A stretch of DNA of 64,000 nucleotides, taken from assembly GCA_029931535.1 (NCBI GenBank), contig JAQPZY010001675.1, forward strand, positions 1,234,501 to 1,298,500. The letters run 5' to 3'. Both the position numbers and the translations under genes were made by a program. The notes beneath the pieces were generated by a model that made no database searches, was not told the DNA's origin, and worked only from the letters and a program-made list of their open reading frames with translations. Positions 12,565 through 23,984 of this stretch are shown here, in pieces. Positions within the stretch are counted from its first letter, which is position 1. Each line of letters begins with the position of its first letter. Source of the stretch: Margaritifera margaritifera. Its lineage: Eukaryota > Mollusca > Bivalvia > Unionida > Margaritiferidae.

Positions 12565-13287
12565 TTTATTTTGCATGCGTGTGGTACTAACAGAGATGCA
12601 TACAATCATCTTGTTTAATGATTCCTGCATGAAAATGTACCTAGAGTCAATGAAGCAGAAATACGGGTTACAGTGACCTATTTTTGTGATAAGGGTATAA
12701 TACTCATCAAGATGCATTCTCTCACAAAGTTTCATGATATCAGGTATAACAGCATATTGTGAGGGTGCAAAAAAACTATGTGGTCATGACCTAAATGCAA
12801 AAATTTACCCAAGTCAGCACAATAAGGAATGTAGGTCACAGTGATCTTTAGTTGTAAGGGTGTTGTACCATTGGAGATTCATGGTACCATTGTTTGATGA
12901 TTCTAGCATGAATGGTGCTTGAGAAATAAACTTAAACTCAGATTTAAACAAATTCAGTGAAGTTATGAAATATTGTTCACAGTAACCTACTTTTGTGATG
13001 ATGGTGCACATCACATCACCAAGTTTCATAATTCCAGGTATAACAGTATGTATATGTTTACATGGTGCAGAAAACCTATGTGGTCATGAGCTAAAAACAT
13101 AAACTTCATGAAGACTATACAATAATGTACATGTACAACTTTAGCCCCCTCCCCTGGGGGTAGGTATTATGGAACCCACTCTAAACTGTTGCCTAGGACT
13201 GAGGAGGAAATAATGGTTGAGATGCAGCAAGGCTGTTCATATCTATATGATTTTATATTTGCAGATATGTAGAGGCAAGGTAAACAG

Positions 13288-14382
13288 TATTTTATACCAT
13301 TAATTTTGTCTTCTGATGCATTTGATAATAGTTAAGTGACAACAGCTTGCTATAAAACCAGCCACATATAGTTTAAGTAGTAATATAATATTAATGGCAA
13401 CATTTTGACATATGTCAAAATCTGAAAGAAAATGCTAAACTGAAGCTAAAGACTATTGTTGGTGTTGCCATTGGAAGGATATGTAGATCTTGCCCACATC
13501 TTGCAAAGGAACAAGAGTGATGATGATGATGTTGATGATATTGATAATAATGATGATAATGATATTGATAATATTGATGATATTGATAATATAGATGATA
13601 TTGATGATATTGGCAAATAGAGGATAAGAGGTAAGAAAATAAGGAGCTCAATGTATGGCAGATTAAAATGACTTAGAAGGTACACCTATGTGTGAGAAAG
13701 AGGGAATGAAAGAAAGAAAAATATAAAATAATAAATAAATTGTCTTGCCAGATTGTTGTATGGGACAATGATGAGAGCAACAGAGAGATTCAAGTATATG
13801 TGCCCAACTCTGCTAACTGTTAAGAGTGGGAAAAAAACAAGAGGCCCAAGTGGATCAGATATTGCTCACATGGATAAATGACATGTAAGCTTTTGAAAGC
13901 AAATTCAAGCACATACTGAAACTGTGGAGTAGAAAGAAAAGTTTGGAGCACTTTGCCACCACATTGCCTATTAGGCCTTAAAAAATAATGTGCGTGTTTC
14001 TGGTTAATTTCTAAAACAAAATTGGGTTGGTCAGTTGGAATAAGATTTCTTTTCAACTGATTTTCCCCTCTCCATTTACCAAAAGTGAACCATAGTTGCA
14101 TGACCTAATTTCTTTTGAGAAAAGACTTTGTTAGTATTATTCAACAACACTATTATATGATAGCAAGTGTAAGTGTTCTGGAAGCAGTGCTATATGGTAA
14201 TATAAACTTTCCTTCTGCTGAATCAGCAACCTAGAGACCAGAGATAAAACTGATATATAAGGAACTAGATGTAGGTCTGACAAGTGTGTCAGTTGTTGTA
14301 TGTATGCCATGGAGTAAACATGTGTCTGTAGAAATCGGTCTTTGCCTCTCACTACAAAACTCAAACATTACAATGGCGATGA
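13288..14382. other. Intergenic with GAT/ATT-rich tract
   Basis: Contains a degenerate GAT/ATT tract at 13518-13620 (GATATTGATAATATTGATGA type). The rest shows no gene. The upstream LTR of the retrotransposon would be expected at the right end, but I could not match it to a 3' copy. Confidence 0.5.
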
Positions 14383-14613
14383 GCATATAGATGATAAAGC
14401 TAAGGATACTGAGGAAAGAATTAGGTCATTTGTATCATTCTACTCAGAGGATTATTACAGACCTGCTACCGTGTTGTACACTAGTAGTAAAAGTCTTCAT
14501 CTCTAATAATGGCATAAAATTTTCCTAACTTCCCACCATTCTCTGTCCATGAAAATGCACCTGATGTCTGATGGAGGAAATGGGTAAAATGGCTTGATAA
14601 CCTTCTGATTGGA

Positions 14614-15030
14614 ATGGACATCAAAGACACAAAATGTCAGCATGCACTGCTTTTACAATATGCCAGACAGACAGTAAATGATATTTTCCAAACCCTTCAA
14701 GATACCAGTGATGGTTACCCAATGGCTATAGAAAAACTAAGAAACTACTTTGCACCTAAGAAGCATGAATTTGAAATCTACAAATTTTGTCATGAAAAAC
14801 AGCAAAGTGGACAATCAATAGATGATTTCCCCACTAAGTTATGGCAGCTTTCAGCAACATGTGAATTCGTTGATGCTGATAAAGAAATAAAGTCACAAGT
14901 TATTCATAGTTGTTTGTCAACATGTCTTGGACATTGTGCACTTTGTGAAGAGATGGACCTGACACATCTTCGTACATTTGCCCTGGAACTCTATGACATG
15001 CAAGCAACAGAAATAGACAAATCAGAATGA
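14614..15030 (+). pseudogene. Retrotransposon gag-like fragment
   Basis: A 138-codon open frame reads as a Ty3/gypsy Gag core. It is largely helical, with the family-type stretch YPMAIEKLRNYFAPKKHEFE followed by FCHEKQQSGQSIDDFPTKL. The frame ends shortly before the zinc knuckle, which is in a different frame, so gag is broken. In intact elements this protein forms the particle shell that packages element RNA. The ATG at 14614 is the first in the frame, but the true start could lie upstream. Confidence 0.8.
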
Positions 15031-15134
15031 AAGAATGCCAATGCCATAAAAAATGGAAGGGCACAGAGTCATTGCAGAAATAAGTCACATTTCATGGCGA
15101 AGCAAACAGCAGCAACAAACAACAATACAGAAAC

Positions 15135-15250
15135 CAAACATGCAGAAATTGTTGTGGCAAGTATCCACACAAAGAAGCGCAGTGCTCAGCAAAAGGGAAA
15201 CCATGTAATTTCTGCAAGAAGAAAAACCATTTTGCAAAAAAGTTTGTAGA
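15135..15250 (+). pseudogene. Retrotransposon zinc-knuckle segment
   Basis: One frame reads CRNCCGKYPHKEAQC and then CNFCKKKNHFAKKF. These are two CCHC-type knuckles as found at the gag C-terminus. The final cysteine of the second is replaced by F, and a stop follows almost at once. In living elements this segment binds the genomic RNA. Confidence 0.8.
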
Positions 15251-15405
15251 TTGACTCAAGACAGAAAACAAAGTTAATCAAGTAGAAAGTCAATGAGATA
15301 AAGGTAGTACATCTGAGAACTCAGACGAAGAATACACCTTTGGCCTACAAACTCGAGACAAAGTCAATACTCTTACATCCAAACAGCCTCAAACAATGGT
15401 AGAAG

Positions 15406-15486
15406 TAGATGGAACAAACACAGAGGTACTGATTGATACTGGATCGAGCATTAATGTCGTGGATGAACAGACATTTGCAAGCTGAA
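15406..15486 (+). pseudogene. Retrotransposon aspartic protease fragment
   Basis: The frame contains VLIDTGSSINVVDE, holding the DTGSS active-site motif of retropepsins. A stop codon follows within 15 residues. The continuation (15539-15775) is in another frame and reads as protease flap plus linker. Confidence 0.8.
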
Positions 15487-15775
15487 ACATAAGCCTAAAC
15501 TGCAGAGAACAGATACAAAAGTATTTTCCTATGGATCAGTGACCAAATTACATATAACTGGCAAGTTTCAAGCCAAGACAGAGTCTAAAGATGGGATCAT
15601 GACAGCTTCATTCTATGTAACCAAAGGAAATTTTGGAAATCTACTGAGCCATGAAACAAGCATGCACTTACAAATAATTCCAAGAATCTGTGCTACGGTG
15701 AAGAGCAAGTCTGAAGAACTGTGCAAGAAGTTCACAGATATCTTCAAAGAAATCGGAAAATTCAACGACATGTAG

Positions 15776-16456
15776 ATACCCCTTAACACTGATGATACTG
15801 TAGTCCCTGTAACTCGGCCCCACCAAGGAATACCATTTCACATTCGGAAGAAAGTAGAAATAGAGCTGGAAAGACTTGAAAAATTAGAAATTATTGAGAA
15901 GGAAGATGGACCAACTCCCTGGGTATCTCCAATCATGGTAGCACCCAAACCCTAGAACCCAGATGAAATCAGAATCTGCATTTATATGCATTTGCCAAAT
16001 GAAGCAGTACTACACAAGAGACACATCACACCAAAGATAGACAATCTTATAGCAGATCTCAGGCTACCATCAAATTGGACGAAAAATCAAGGAATATTAC
16101 AACATTCTTGAGTCACACAACTAAGGAGATATAAATGCCTCATTTTCAGAATATCATCAGCTATCAAGATATTTCAAAATACACTCTGTACAGCACTGGA
16201 AGGACTACAAAGAACAAGAAATATTAGCAATGACATTATAGTATTCGGTAGCACTCAGGAAGAACATGACAAAAACCTAGAATCTACTTTCACTCACATA
16301 AAGGAAAAAGGGTTGACACTAAACAAACTGAAATGTGAGTTCAACAAAGACAAAATTGAGTTCTTTGGACACATTTTCAGCAAAGATGGAATTTCTCCAG
16401 ATCCAAAGAAAGTGGAAGCAATTAAAAGTGCCAGTATTCCATCAAACATGTCAGAA
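15776..16456 (+). pseudogene. Reverse transcriptase fragment
   Basis: Readable pieces include IPFHIRKKVEIELERLEKL and then GPTPWVSPIMVAPKP before a stop, LPNEAVLHKRHITPKIDNL, and finally KCEFNKDKIEFFGHIFSKDG with ISPDPKKVEAI. These match the fingers, palm entry and thumb-proximal parts of Ty3/gypsy RT. The region that should hold the YxDD catalytic box is scrambled. Multiple stops and frameshifts are present. The frame is cut at SNMSEV by the hAT insertion and resumes at 18398 with RSFLGMTNYMGRYIPNYS. Confidence 0.85.
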
Positions 16457-16805
16457 GTTCATGTGACAGAAAAGACGGGTCAGGACAGGACAGATCAGGA
16501 GATTTCCAAAATTTGGTCAGGAGTTTTTACGTCAAAAGAGGGAGGATTTTCATTGACCCAGTTTTTAGCATGCAAATGGACAAAACTCACAACTATTGAA
16601 CAAATTTACATTTTTTAATATTTAAATATGTACATTGTCTCATCAAATCAGACCTTTCACAGTAACTTGTTGCCATTCATACTCTCCTTATATGTACCAC
16701 AAGCATTTTTAGCATTTCTTAGGAGATCATGACCTGGATTATATTTGTGGCAGTCCTCATCATTGTTGATCTTAACACTAAGGAGATGATGTACTGTTAC
16801 TAGAT

Positions 16806-17057
16806 TCAGGTTTCCTCTAGACTAGAGTCAGCCTGAATTTTATTCAGAATGGAAATTGTCCTTTCAGTATCTACATTGGAATGTGGCAATATTAGTACAA
16901 CTCTACTGAGCCCACCAAGAAGTTTAAATTGTTTCCTGCCTGTAAGTAGATTGAGATTGCTGACTGCCTGCCAGAACTGCTCAAGACTGGTACTGTCTGG
17001 GTTTGATGTTGTTTTAATGTCTGTAAGATTCTCAACATGAAGCACAAAGTCATACAT
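16806..17057 (-). pseudogene. hAT transposase C-terminal (dimerisation) fragment
   Basis: The 83-codon minus-strand frame contains LLGGLSRVVLILPHSNVDTE and then RTISILNKIQ. This fits the hAT dimerisation signature, in which a hydrophobic run precedes P-x-S-N-x-x-x-E-R-x-x-S. The frame is upstream-truncated and degenerate. It is the 3' end of the gene whose 5' end lies near 17895. Confidence 0.7.
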
Positions 17058-17144
17058 TATACCATCACACCCTTTGTAACTTTAAGCCTAATTTACAGAC
17101 ACCTTTTTTGTTATCATTATCATCACTACCACCACTCTTTGATG

Positions 17145-17396
17145 ATGACAATCAAATCCGGAAAACGAATATCACTTGCTAGTATTATAGACAAAGACAA
17201 AGACCTCGTTCATCCCAGGCATTACGGATTACAATGGCAGTTAGTGACATGTACTTTTGTCTGGTTTACATTCATGTCTACAAAGGACGATGTGATTGTT
17301 CATAGTAGTGTTGAATGCATATTTTGCCTAAAAATCGTGGTTACTGTTTGCATTCTGCAGGTGGTCGCTCACAACAGTAAGTTTATATAATAAATT
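17145..17396 (-). mobile_element. Tigger fragment nested in the hAT element
   Basis: This stretch matches the reverse complement of two blocks of the Tigger at 8979-10437. One is GACAAAGACAAAGAC..CATTACGGATTACAATGGCA against 9590-9740; the other is GCAGGTGGTCGCTCACAACA against about 9060-9105. Intervening sequence is deleted. It lies between the N- and C-terminal halves of the hAT transposase, so it inserted after the hAT copy arrived or was carried in by it. Confidence 0.7.
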
Positions 17397-17689
17397 ATTC
17401 ATATTATTATTATCATTATTATTATTATTAATATTATTATTATTATACAACTAGGATTATGATTTATGAGCAATAAAATAATCACTATGTGAGTAGATTT
17501 TGTCCATTTGCATGAGAACTTTTGTGTGATTTCCGAGTCTGGCAACATTATTTTGACTAGATCTAAAAAATTATCTGCTACCAGAAATGGCTATAAAGTT
17601 GGCAAATAGTGTCTTGGCACATGTAACTTTATCCACATTTGATGCAGATTCCGCAAACATGGTTTTCATTGATGGCATATTTGTTGTCA

Positions 17690-17895
17690 CGGTTAATATG
17701 GTTTTATGAGATAGGGTTTCTGCATGACATGTGATGTCATTCTTGCCACCTTAACAGATTTTAGAATCAGCTTTACAGGAAGAGCAGTATACATATTCAT
17801 GTCCCTTTAAACTTGATTGCAACCACTGAAATTCCCATTTCCATCCATCATTGAATTTCGTGTGATATTTCGGTTGCTTGGATTTTGGTGTTTTG
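17690..17895 (-). pseudogene. hAT transposase N-terminal (zinc-finger-like) fragment
   Basis: On the minus strand a frame reads KYHTKFNDGWKWEFQWLQSS and then HEYVYCSSCKADSKIC, a stop, and GGKNDITCHAETLSHKTILT. A W..EF.WL segment followed by CxxC and a downstream H..H pair is typical of the N-terminal BED/TTF-type zinc finger of hAT transposases and their domesticated relatives. One in-frame stop shows it is dead. Confidence 0.6.
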
Positions 17896-18390
17896 GCATT
17901 GGGAGATAATCATCTTCAAATCTGATCATACATAGTTTAGCCTCTAATCCATCTTGATAACTTTAAGCACTGAAGCAGAATATACCTTGCGGAGAGAATC
18001 AAAATAATGTTTATTGTTTTATGGTGATTACGCTCTTAAGTAACCCAACCATAATCAATTAACATGTTTAATCCATTTGGAATTACTTCTGCTCACATAT
18101 AGTATAATCCACCTCACAAGCTTCAAACAATGAAGCCTGCTGACCCTGCCATCAGGATCAAAGGGTGAAATTAGCAACTACATTGTTTTGCCCTGCTTAA
18201 GCCAGTTCACAGTCACGTGATCACGGCAGTATTACTGTAAATATACTACGCTGGAACCAAAATGTGAAATAAAATGGAAATAATTTAATTTTTCAATAAC
18301 AATTTTACATACATGGGAGATTTCAGTGAGGGATGGGAGACACACCTAATCTTAGGAGAAAAACCCTCCCGTGTGGGAGGTTCGCATGTA

Positions 18391-18900
18391 TGGAAGTACG
18401 CAGTTTTCTAGGCATGACAAACTACATGGGACGATATATTCCAAACTATTCAACGATTACTGAACCTCATCGTGCCTTAACCAAGCAAAACCAACCATGG
18501 GAATGGACTGACAAATGCAAGAAAGCATTTGAAAAACTCAACAAGATCTAGCAAGTGATGCAGTAATAGCTTATTTATATCCTAATAAGGAAACACAATT
18601 AACTGTAGATGCAAGTCCTGTCGGTCTAGGTGCATTATTAACTTAGAATGGAAAGGTTATTGCCTATGCCAGCAGAGAACTTTCAGATGTAGAAAATGGT
18701 ATTCACAGACAGAACATGAAGCACTAGCAATAGTTTGGAGTTGTGAGCACTTCCATCTGTACCTGCTTGGTCATACATTTATGCCAATCAGTGACCATAA
18801 GCCCCTGGAAGTCATTTTCAACAAATCCAAAATCATGACCCCCTGCAAGAATTGAGAGACGGTGACTGAGCTTACAGGTATACAATTTCAAAGTGGTTTA
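18391..18900 (+). pseudogene. RT thumb and RNase H remnant
   Basis: The frame resumes after the hAT insert with RSFLGMTNYMGRYIPNYS, PWEWTDKCKKAFEKLNKI, then TVDASPVGLGALL (first RNase H aspartate), GKVIAYASREL and SDHKPLEVIFNKSK. Order and spacing match Ty3/gypsy RNase H. A stop after ALLT and a frameshift near 18700 break it. Confidence 0.85.
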
Positions 18901-19050
18901 CAAGCCAGGTAAAACAAATGCAGGTTTACAAGCCAGGTAAAACAAATGCAGGTTTACAAGCCAGGTAAAATAAATGCAGGTTTACAAGCCAGGTAAAACA
19001 AATGCAGGTTTACAAGCCAGGTAAAACAAATGAAGGTTTTACAAGCCAGG
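18895..19050. repeat. 28-bp tandem repeat inside the retroelement
   Basis: Five to six copies of a 28-bp unit containing GGTTTACAAGCCAGGTAAAA, placed between the RNase H and integrase regions. It represents a local expansion of the VYKPGKTN-coding segment after the element died. 28 is not a multiple of three. Confidence 0.9.
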
Positions 19051-19389
19051 CAAAACAAATGCAGCAGACTACATTTCATGACATCCAAAGGCTGCAACTA
19101 AATGCTGTAAACATTCTGAAGTTGCAGAAGCTTATGTTCAATTCGTATCCATCAATTGCCATACCCAAGGCTATCAAAGAAATTCAGATGGCAACATTAG
19201 AGGACCAGGACCTTCAAGATGTTATCAAATCAATAGGAACTTTCATACAAATAAAACAAAACCCTGGAGACATTTTCAAGACTTAGACATGAACTTACGA
19301 TTGCTCCAGTTACAAATGGTGTTGTCCTACTGTGTGACAGGAAACTAGTAATACCAAAAGGGCTACGACACAGACAAATACAACTAGCA

Positions 19390-20262
19390 CATGAAGGTCA
19401 TCAAGGCATTGTCAAAATGAAACAGTTTCTTTGTCAGAAAGTATGGTTTCCCAATATTGACAAACAAGTAAAGAATTTCTGTAAAAGTTGTATACCTTGC
19501 CTTGCATCAACACCAAAGCGAATGGTGGAGCCACTAAAAATGACAGTTCTACCAGCCAACCTTTGGCATCAAATTAGCATGGACTTCAGCGGCCCTCTAA
19601 CATCTGGAGTCTACTTACTGGTACTTGTTGGCAACTACTCAAGGAATCCAGTCATTGGAATTATTAACTCCACATCTGCAAAAGCTGTCATCCCACAATC
19701 AGACTAGATATTTTCAATGTTTGGAATACCAGAAGTTGTAAAAATGGATAACAGTACTCCATTCAATGGACACGAGTTTACAAAGTTTGCTGAATACATG
19801 GAATTCAAGCATAGGAAAATAACACATTTATGACTGCAAGCCAATGGCAAAGCAAAAAGATTTATGAGAACAATTGGAAAATCAATAAAAGTGGCTCATG
19901 CAGAACATAAAAGTACGAAAAGAGAAATGTACAACTTTTTATGCAATTACAGAGCCGCACCTCATGCAACACCAACAAATATCATGCGGAGATGCTATTG
20001 GGACAAAAAATGAGAACTAAACTCCCAAGCATACGAATCAAATCATACGACAACAAAGCTAGAAAAACTGATAATGAGAAAAGAAAAAGACGAAGAGCTA
20101 TGCTGATCAAACTAGAAAAGCTAAGAAATCAAATTTCAAAGTCGGAGACAATGTTCTGGTTAAACAAGAAAAGTGAGACAAGTTATCAATACCAGTTGAC
20201 CCTAAACCATATGAAATTGTCAACAAAAAAGGCATCCATGATAACAGCGAGATGAGAAGATC
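19390..20262 (+). pseudogene. Integrase remnant
   Basis: An HHCC zinc-binding region is readable: HEGHQGIVKMKQF, a spacer with VWFPNIDKQV, then CKSCIPC. It is followed by the first catalytic aspartate in WHQISMDFSGPL and the second in VKMDNSTPFNG. At the third catalytic position the expected glutamate is replaced in LQANGKAKRF, and a stop precedes it. A lysine-rich C-terminal part follows from 19941. These features are typical of Ty3/gypsy integrase. The copy is inactive. Confidence 0.88.
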
Positions 20263-20370
20263 ATCAGATGACTAGAAATTCATCATTCTTTAAGACAGTA
20301 AAGAATTCACCCCAGACTGCACCATCACAAGACCAAATATATAATTCAATAAATCGGAAGAAGGGTGGAG

Positions 20371-21059
20371 ATGCATGTGAAACAAATCCAACATCAGATT
20401 TAGGATTGATAAGATTAACACAAGTAAGAAAACTGCCTGACTACCTAATAATATGCATCTGATATAACCCACTGTCAATTTGAACTGACCATGCTTAGTG
20501 AACAGCATGCAAAGGTAGCCATTACTCAACCATGCTTTGTAGTCTATGTCCAGAAGGCATAAAAAATACTTGGAGAAATAGTAAGCATTATAATGAGTGT
20601 GATGTCTAACTCTGTTACCTATGAAAGAAATGAAATGTAATCTGGTCACAACATTAAAAAAATCTGGAATTCAGTTTTTTTTTTTTTTTAATAAATATCT
20701 TATTTTTATGAAAGAAAATTGTATAGTGTTGGTGTCCAGAAACTGGAGAGTTCAGATATTTGGATTAATGACAATAATTAAATTTGGAAGTTTCAGGTAA
20801 AGGAGACAATACAGCAAATTTATTCCCAAGATTGCATACACTTTATTGTTTTCTAAGCTAATAATTTATTCCATAATTTATTTCATCTACTTATGGTGTT
20901 TCTTGTGATATAGATATTTTATATTTTTCTTCTGCTTCAAATTACAGATTATTCTGTTTAATCCCTAAGGTGTATTATTTTGCTAATTTAAATAACTTGT
21001 TTTATTGAAATTTATGAATCATGTATCCATAAATTATTTTTAAAATTTGTTTCCCACAT
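20371..21059. other. Intergenic, no gene seen
   Basis: AT-rich with a poly-T run at 20675. Could include the 3' LTR, but no matching 5' copy was recognised. Confidence 0.4.
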
Positions 21060-21835
21060 ATGGAAGAACTCGGTATAATCCCAAACCTGTGATTCTTAAT
21101 AATCTTCATTATAGGTTACTTCCCTTGCTTTAATAGGCAGACTGGCTAGTTAGTATTTGTCTATTTTTAGCAATGGTGGCTTTATTTGAATGTGGATCAG
21201 CATCATATACACAAACCTGAAAGCCCTCTATACCAGGAAGCTTTCTGCCAAATTTATTCAAATTCAGTCAAGCAGTTTTTGAGAAGTCATTAAAAGATTT
21301 TTATATTGTTAGCAACAGTGGCCATATTTGATGGTAGACTGCCATCATCTTTTACAAAACTGAAAGGTTTTTATGCCAGGATGCTTTCTGTTAAGTGTAG
21401 TCAAATTCTAGTCAGCAGTTTTGGAGAAGTCATTAAGATATTCTTTTTATTTTTTTTAACAGCAGTTTTTCTATTTTTTACTTATGGTGGCCATATAAGA
21501 TGGATTGGCATCTTTTGTATAAACTTGAGAGGTTTTATTGCCACAATGACTTGTCAAATCTGATCAAATTCTGTTCAGCTGTTTTTGAGAAGAAATCATT
21601 TAAAGCATTTTTTCTACTTTTAGTAATGGCAGTCATATTTGATGGTGTATCAGCATCATTTGTATACATTTTGAAAACTCTTCATGCCAAGATACTCTGT
21701 GCCAAATTTGGTCAAAAATAGTCCAGTGGTTTTTAAGCAGAAGTTTAAAATTGCAATTGTTGAATGACATTGCACTAGGACTTGCATGACCATGACAAAA
21801 GTTCACTTGGCCTTATGGCCTGGTGAGCTAAAAGT
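21060..21835. mobile_element. Core-repeat element with GTGGCCATAT units
   Basis: A left arm (GGAAGAACTC..ACCTGTGATTCT..ATAGGTTACTTCCCTTGCTT, 21065-21135) is followed by four units of about 140-170 bp. Each unit carries GTGGCCATATTTG, TGAAAG/AACTC, GCCAAATTT..GTCA and TTTTGAGAAG. The right end reads CTTGGCCTTATGGCCTGGTG AGCTA. The same left arm stands alone at about 47545 in front of a different core. Confidence 0.65.
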
Positions 21836-22379
21836 CAAGAAGTCGTACCCTTATTGGAAATACAGCAGAATCAGTCAAATCGCCAATGCAACAAAATAAC
21901 TCCTTCTTTCTCTAATGTATTTTCATCCTCTCACAAAGCACCTTGTCTGAAAACAAAATATCTCCTTTGTGAGAGGCCATTCTCTTATATGACCAGCTAT
22001 GATTCCTCTTTTTCATACTATTCATGGAAGCAATAAGAGTAACTAATATTTGGTGGAGATTTTATTTTTGCTTGGATCTAAAGGCATAAGCAAATTCAAT
22101 AGAGTAAGGTCCATGCTAGCAAAGCTTAATTTTATATATAGCATATTATATATGGTAAATAAAATACCAAGCAATATGAAACAATACTTTGTAATATTAT
22201 TCCAAAATTTATTGAAACTATATAGAGCACAAGCAACTGAGATCTACCTTGCACTTTTAGAATCAAATATTTGGATCTACTCTGATTTCATCAGCACAGC
22301 AGAAGTCTAGGAGAAACAAAATATTCATTGCAATGCTATGTCTTGCCTGCTCTGCTGTAGAATATTCCACAATTCTTGC

Positions 22380-22800
22380 AAAGTTAATAGAGCAAGAAAA
22401 TAGGTCACCGAGGTTTACTTTTGCATGTGGTGAGTAGTATTTTCCAAGTTGATTATAACTATCAAGTTTCATGACTATACATAAAACAATGTCAGAGAAA
22501 TTGAACTAAATGCAAAAATGCAGCATAATTAACAGAGCATGAAAAGTTGGTCACAGTAACTTACTTTTGCCTGTGATGAATAGTACCCAATAAGATGATT
22601 ATACTCGTAACTGTACATACAAGTGTCAAGAGAAACCTAACTAAATGCAAAACCATAACATAATCACTGGAGTAAAAAGTAGGTCACTATAAGCTACTTT
22701 TGCTTGTGATGAGTAGTACATTCAAGATCAACACACCCATCAAGTTTCATGACTTCATACATATAACCATGTAAGAAAAACTGAGCAAATGCAAAAACTT
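22380..22800. repeat. ERE-family core repeats, three units
   Basis: Units at 22403, 22548 and 22680 carry AGGTCACNNN-type half palindromes, TACTTTTGC, GATGAGTAGTA and CAAGTTTCATGACT. They belong to the same core family as 11251-13287 and 34371-38464. No arms recognised. Confidence 0.7.
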
Positions 22801-23430
22801 AACACTGATATCTATGCCAACTATAGGGACTGTGATGACAACATTGGAAAACTGATCCCTCCATCTTGCTTGTACTTTACATGTGAGACACAAGAGATGA
22901 TTAAATAGTTTCAAACAACAAGAAAAAGACAAAACACAAATGAAACATATTATATACATATAAATATTATGCTCATTTAAAAAAAAAGCTAATTAGCATG
23001 TTACAGTTTCCAAATCATAGATTAAAAATAATGTTAACAAAAATGTAAAAATAAATTGTTTATGAAAATGTAAATCTGAGATATACAGTTCATCTATTTA
23101 AGAACAGAACTTCTCCTATAACATATAAGATAGCTATGCATTTTTACTTGCTTTGAAGCAAATTATTCTAAACCTGAAACATTATTTTAAATTGTAAACA
23201 CTGACATCAGCCTTTCATGTAGATTCTAAGGTAAAATTTTTTTAATATACCATGCAATTTTTTTTATGCACTGCTAACTAAAGTCATGAAATATATCTGT
23301 CTTGAACTTCATGCGGACCAGTTACTGAACACTGAAGCATTCAAAATACTGCAAAGATACATGATTGAAAAACACACTCAAGCTTACATATTATATAAAG
23401 AGTCTAAACATGATCCTCTTCCCATACATA
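22801..23430. other. Intergenic, no gene seen
   Basis: AT-rich, with only chance ORFs. Confidence 0.4.
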
Positions 23431-23665
23431 CAGTGGTCACTCAATATAACAATAATAAGGAGAGTCATATAGGTCAGGTCACTTTATACTGGAGTATATT
23501 ATACAGTGGTCACTCACTATAACACTAATCAGGGGAGTCATTTAAGTCAGGTAATTTTATACTGGAGTATATTATACAGTGTCCACTCACAATAATTCTG
23601 ATCAGGGGAGTCAAAAAAGTGGTGTTATAGGTGAGGTTGTCTTATATTGGGGTACATTAAATGAA
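23431..23665. repeat. Triplicated 73-bp transposon-end repeat
   Basis: CAGTGGTCACTCACTATAAC-like units start at 23431, 23504 and 23577, each preceded by TA. The unit looks like a mariner/Tigger-type inverted terminal repeat plus subterminal DNA. A reversed, weaker match (TTATAGTAGGGGATGACTA) near 23742-23762 may be the other end. Confidence 0.7.
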
Positions 23666-23984
23666 AAAACAATTCAATTAATAAAATGGAATACATGACC
23701 ATAAATGTACTATAATCAGGAATGTGTAATACTGAGGTTCTTTATAGTAGGGGATGACTAGTTCTGACTACGAAATGTGACCTGGTGTAGACAATTGACC
23801 TTATGACACATACCATTAAATGTATAATATAGATACTCTACGTTGGCATCATTCACTGAATAAACATATTCAACATTGATGTGAATCAGTAAACTTGATT
23901 CATGTCAGTAATTGGATATGGCAACTTGAACAATCAATGTTGCTGTCGCTTTTTACTATATAGCAATTCTAACTGACTTCTTGG

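Larger units (their letters stand above)
11251..13287. mobile_element. Pearl-like core-repeat element, copy 1
   Basis: The left arm begins TAGTTTACCT. The right end reads AGGTAAACA, so the ends are inverted with respect to each other. A left arm shared with copy 2 (34371) contains ACTAAAGTGA and GATGCCTCACAT. The middle (about 11830-13120) is a degenerate tandem array built on CACAGTGACC and AAGTTTCATGA modules. The right arm has CCCCTCCCCTGGGGGTAGGT and AAACTGTTGCCTAGGAC, also in copy 2. There are no ORFs of note. The arm-core-arm layout resembles bivalve pearl elements and non-autonomous Helitrons, but the ends here look like inverted repeats. Confidence 0.75.
16459..18389 (-). mobile_element. 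hAT-type transposon inserted in the retroelement
   Basis: The RT reading frame is interrupted at 16458 and resumes at about 18390. The insert carries, on the minus strand, a zinc-finger-like N-terminal piece (17690-17895) and a C-terminal hAT dimerisation piece (16806-17057). Flanking octamers TCAGAAGT (16451-16458) and ATGGAAGT (18390-18397) match at 6 of 8 positions, consistent with an aged 8-bp hAT target duplication. Inverted ends are weak (TCATGTGA versus ACATGCGA). A Tigger fragment lies inside it. Confidence 0.7.
14383..20370 (+). mobile_element. Degenerate Ty3/gypsy retrotransposon
   Basis: Domains appear in Ty3/gypsy order on the plus strand: gag (14614), zinc knuckle (15135), protease (15406), RT (15776), RNase H (18391) and integrase (19390). 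Near 14380, ACAATGGCGATGAGC may be the LTR end and primer-binding site. A purine-rich GGAAGAAGGGTGGAGA near 20356 may be the polypurine tract. Matching LTRs were not visible by eye. Stops and frameshifts interrupt every domain, and a hAT transposon (16459-18389) splits the RT. It is a dead copy. Its base composition is similar to its surroundings. Confidence 0.9.

Noticed and set aside
11874..13029. Series of minus-strand ORFs with similar YISCF/TVTYI motifs
   Set aside because: They repeat because the underlying ~150-bp core modules repeat; no consistent frame or domain.
13415..13685. ORFs rich in YQYHQ or SISSIL
   Set aside because: GAT/ATT-rich low-complexity DNA.
14100..14382. 5' LTR of the Ty3/gypsy element
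   Set aside because: No matching sequence found downstream of 20370 by eye, so LTR borders are not claimed.
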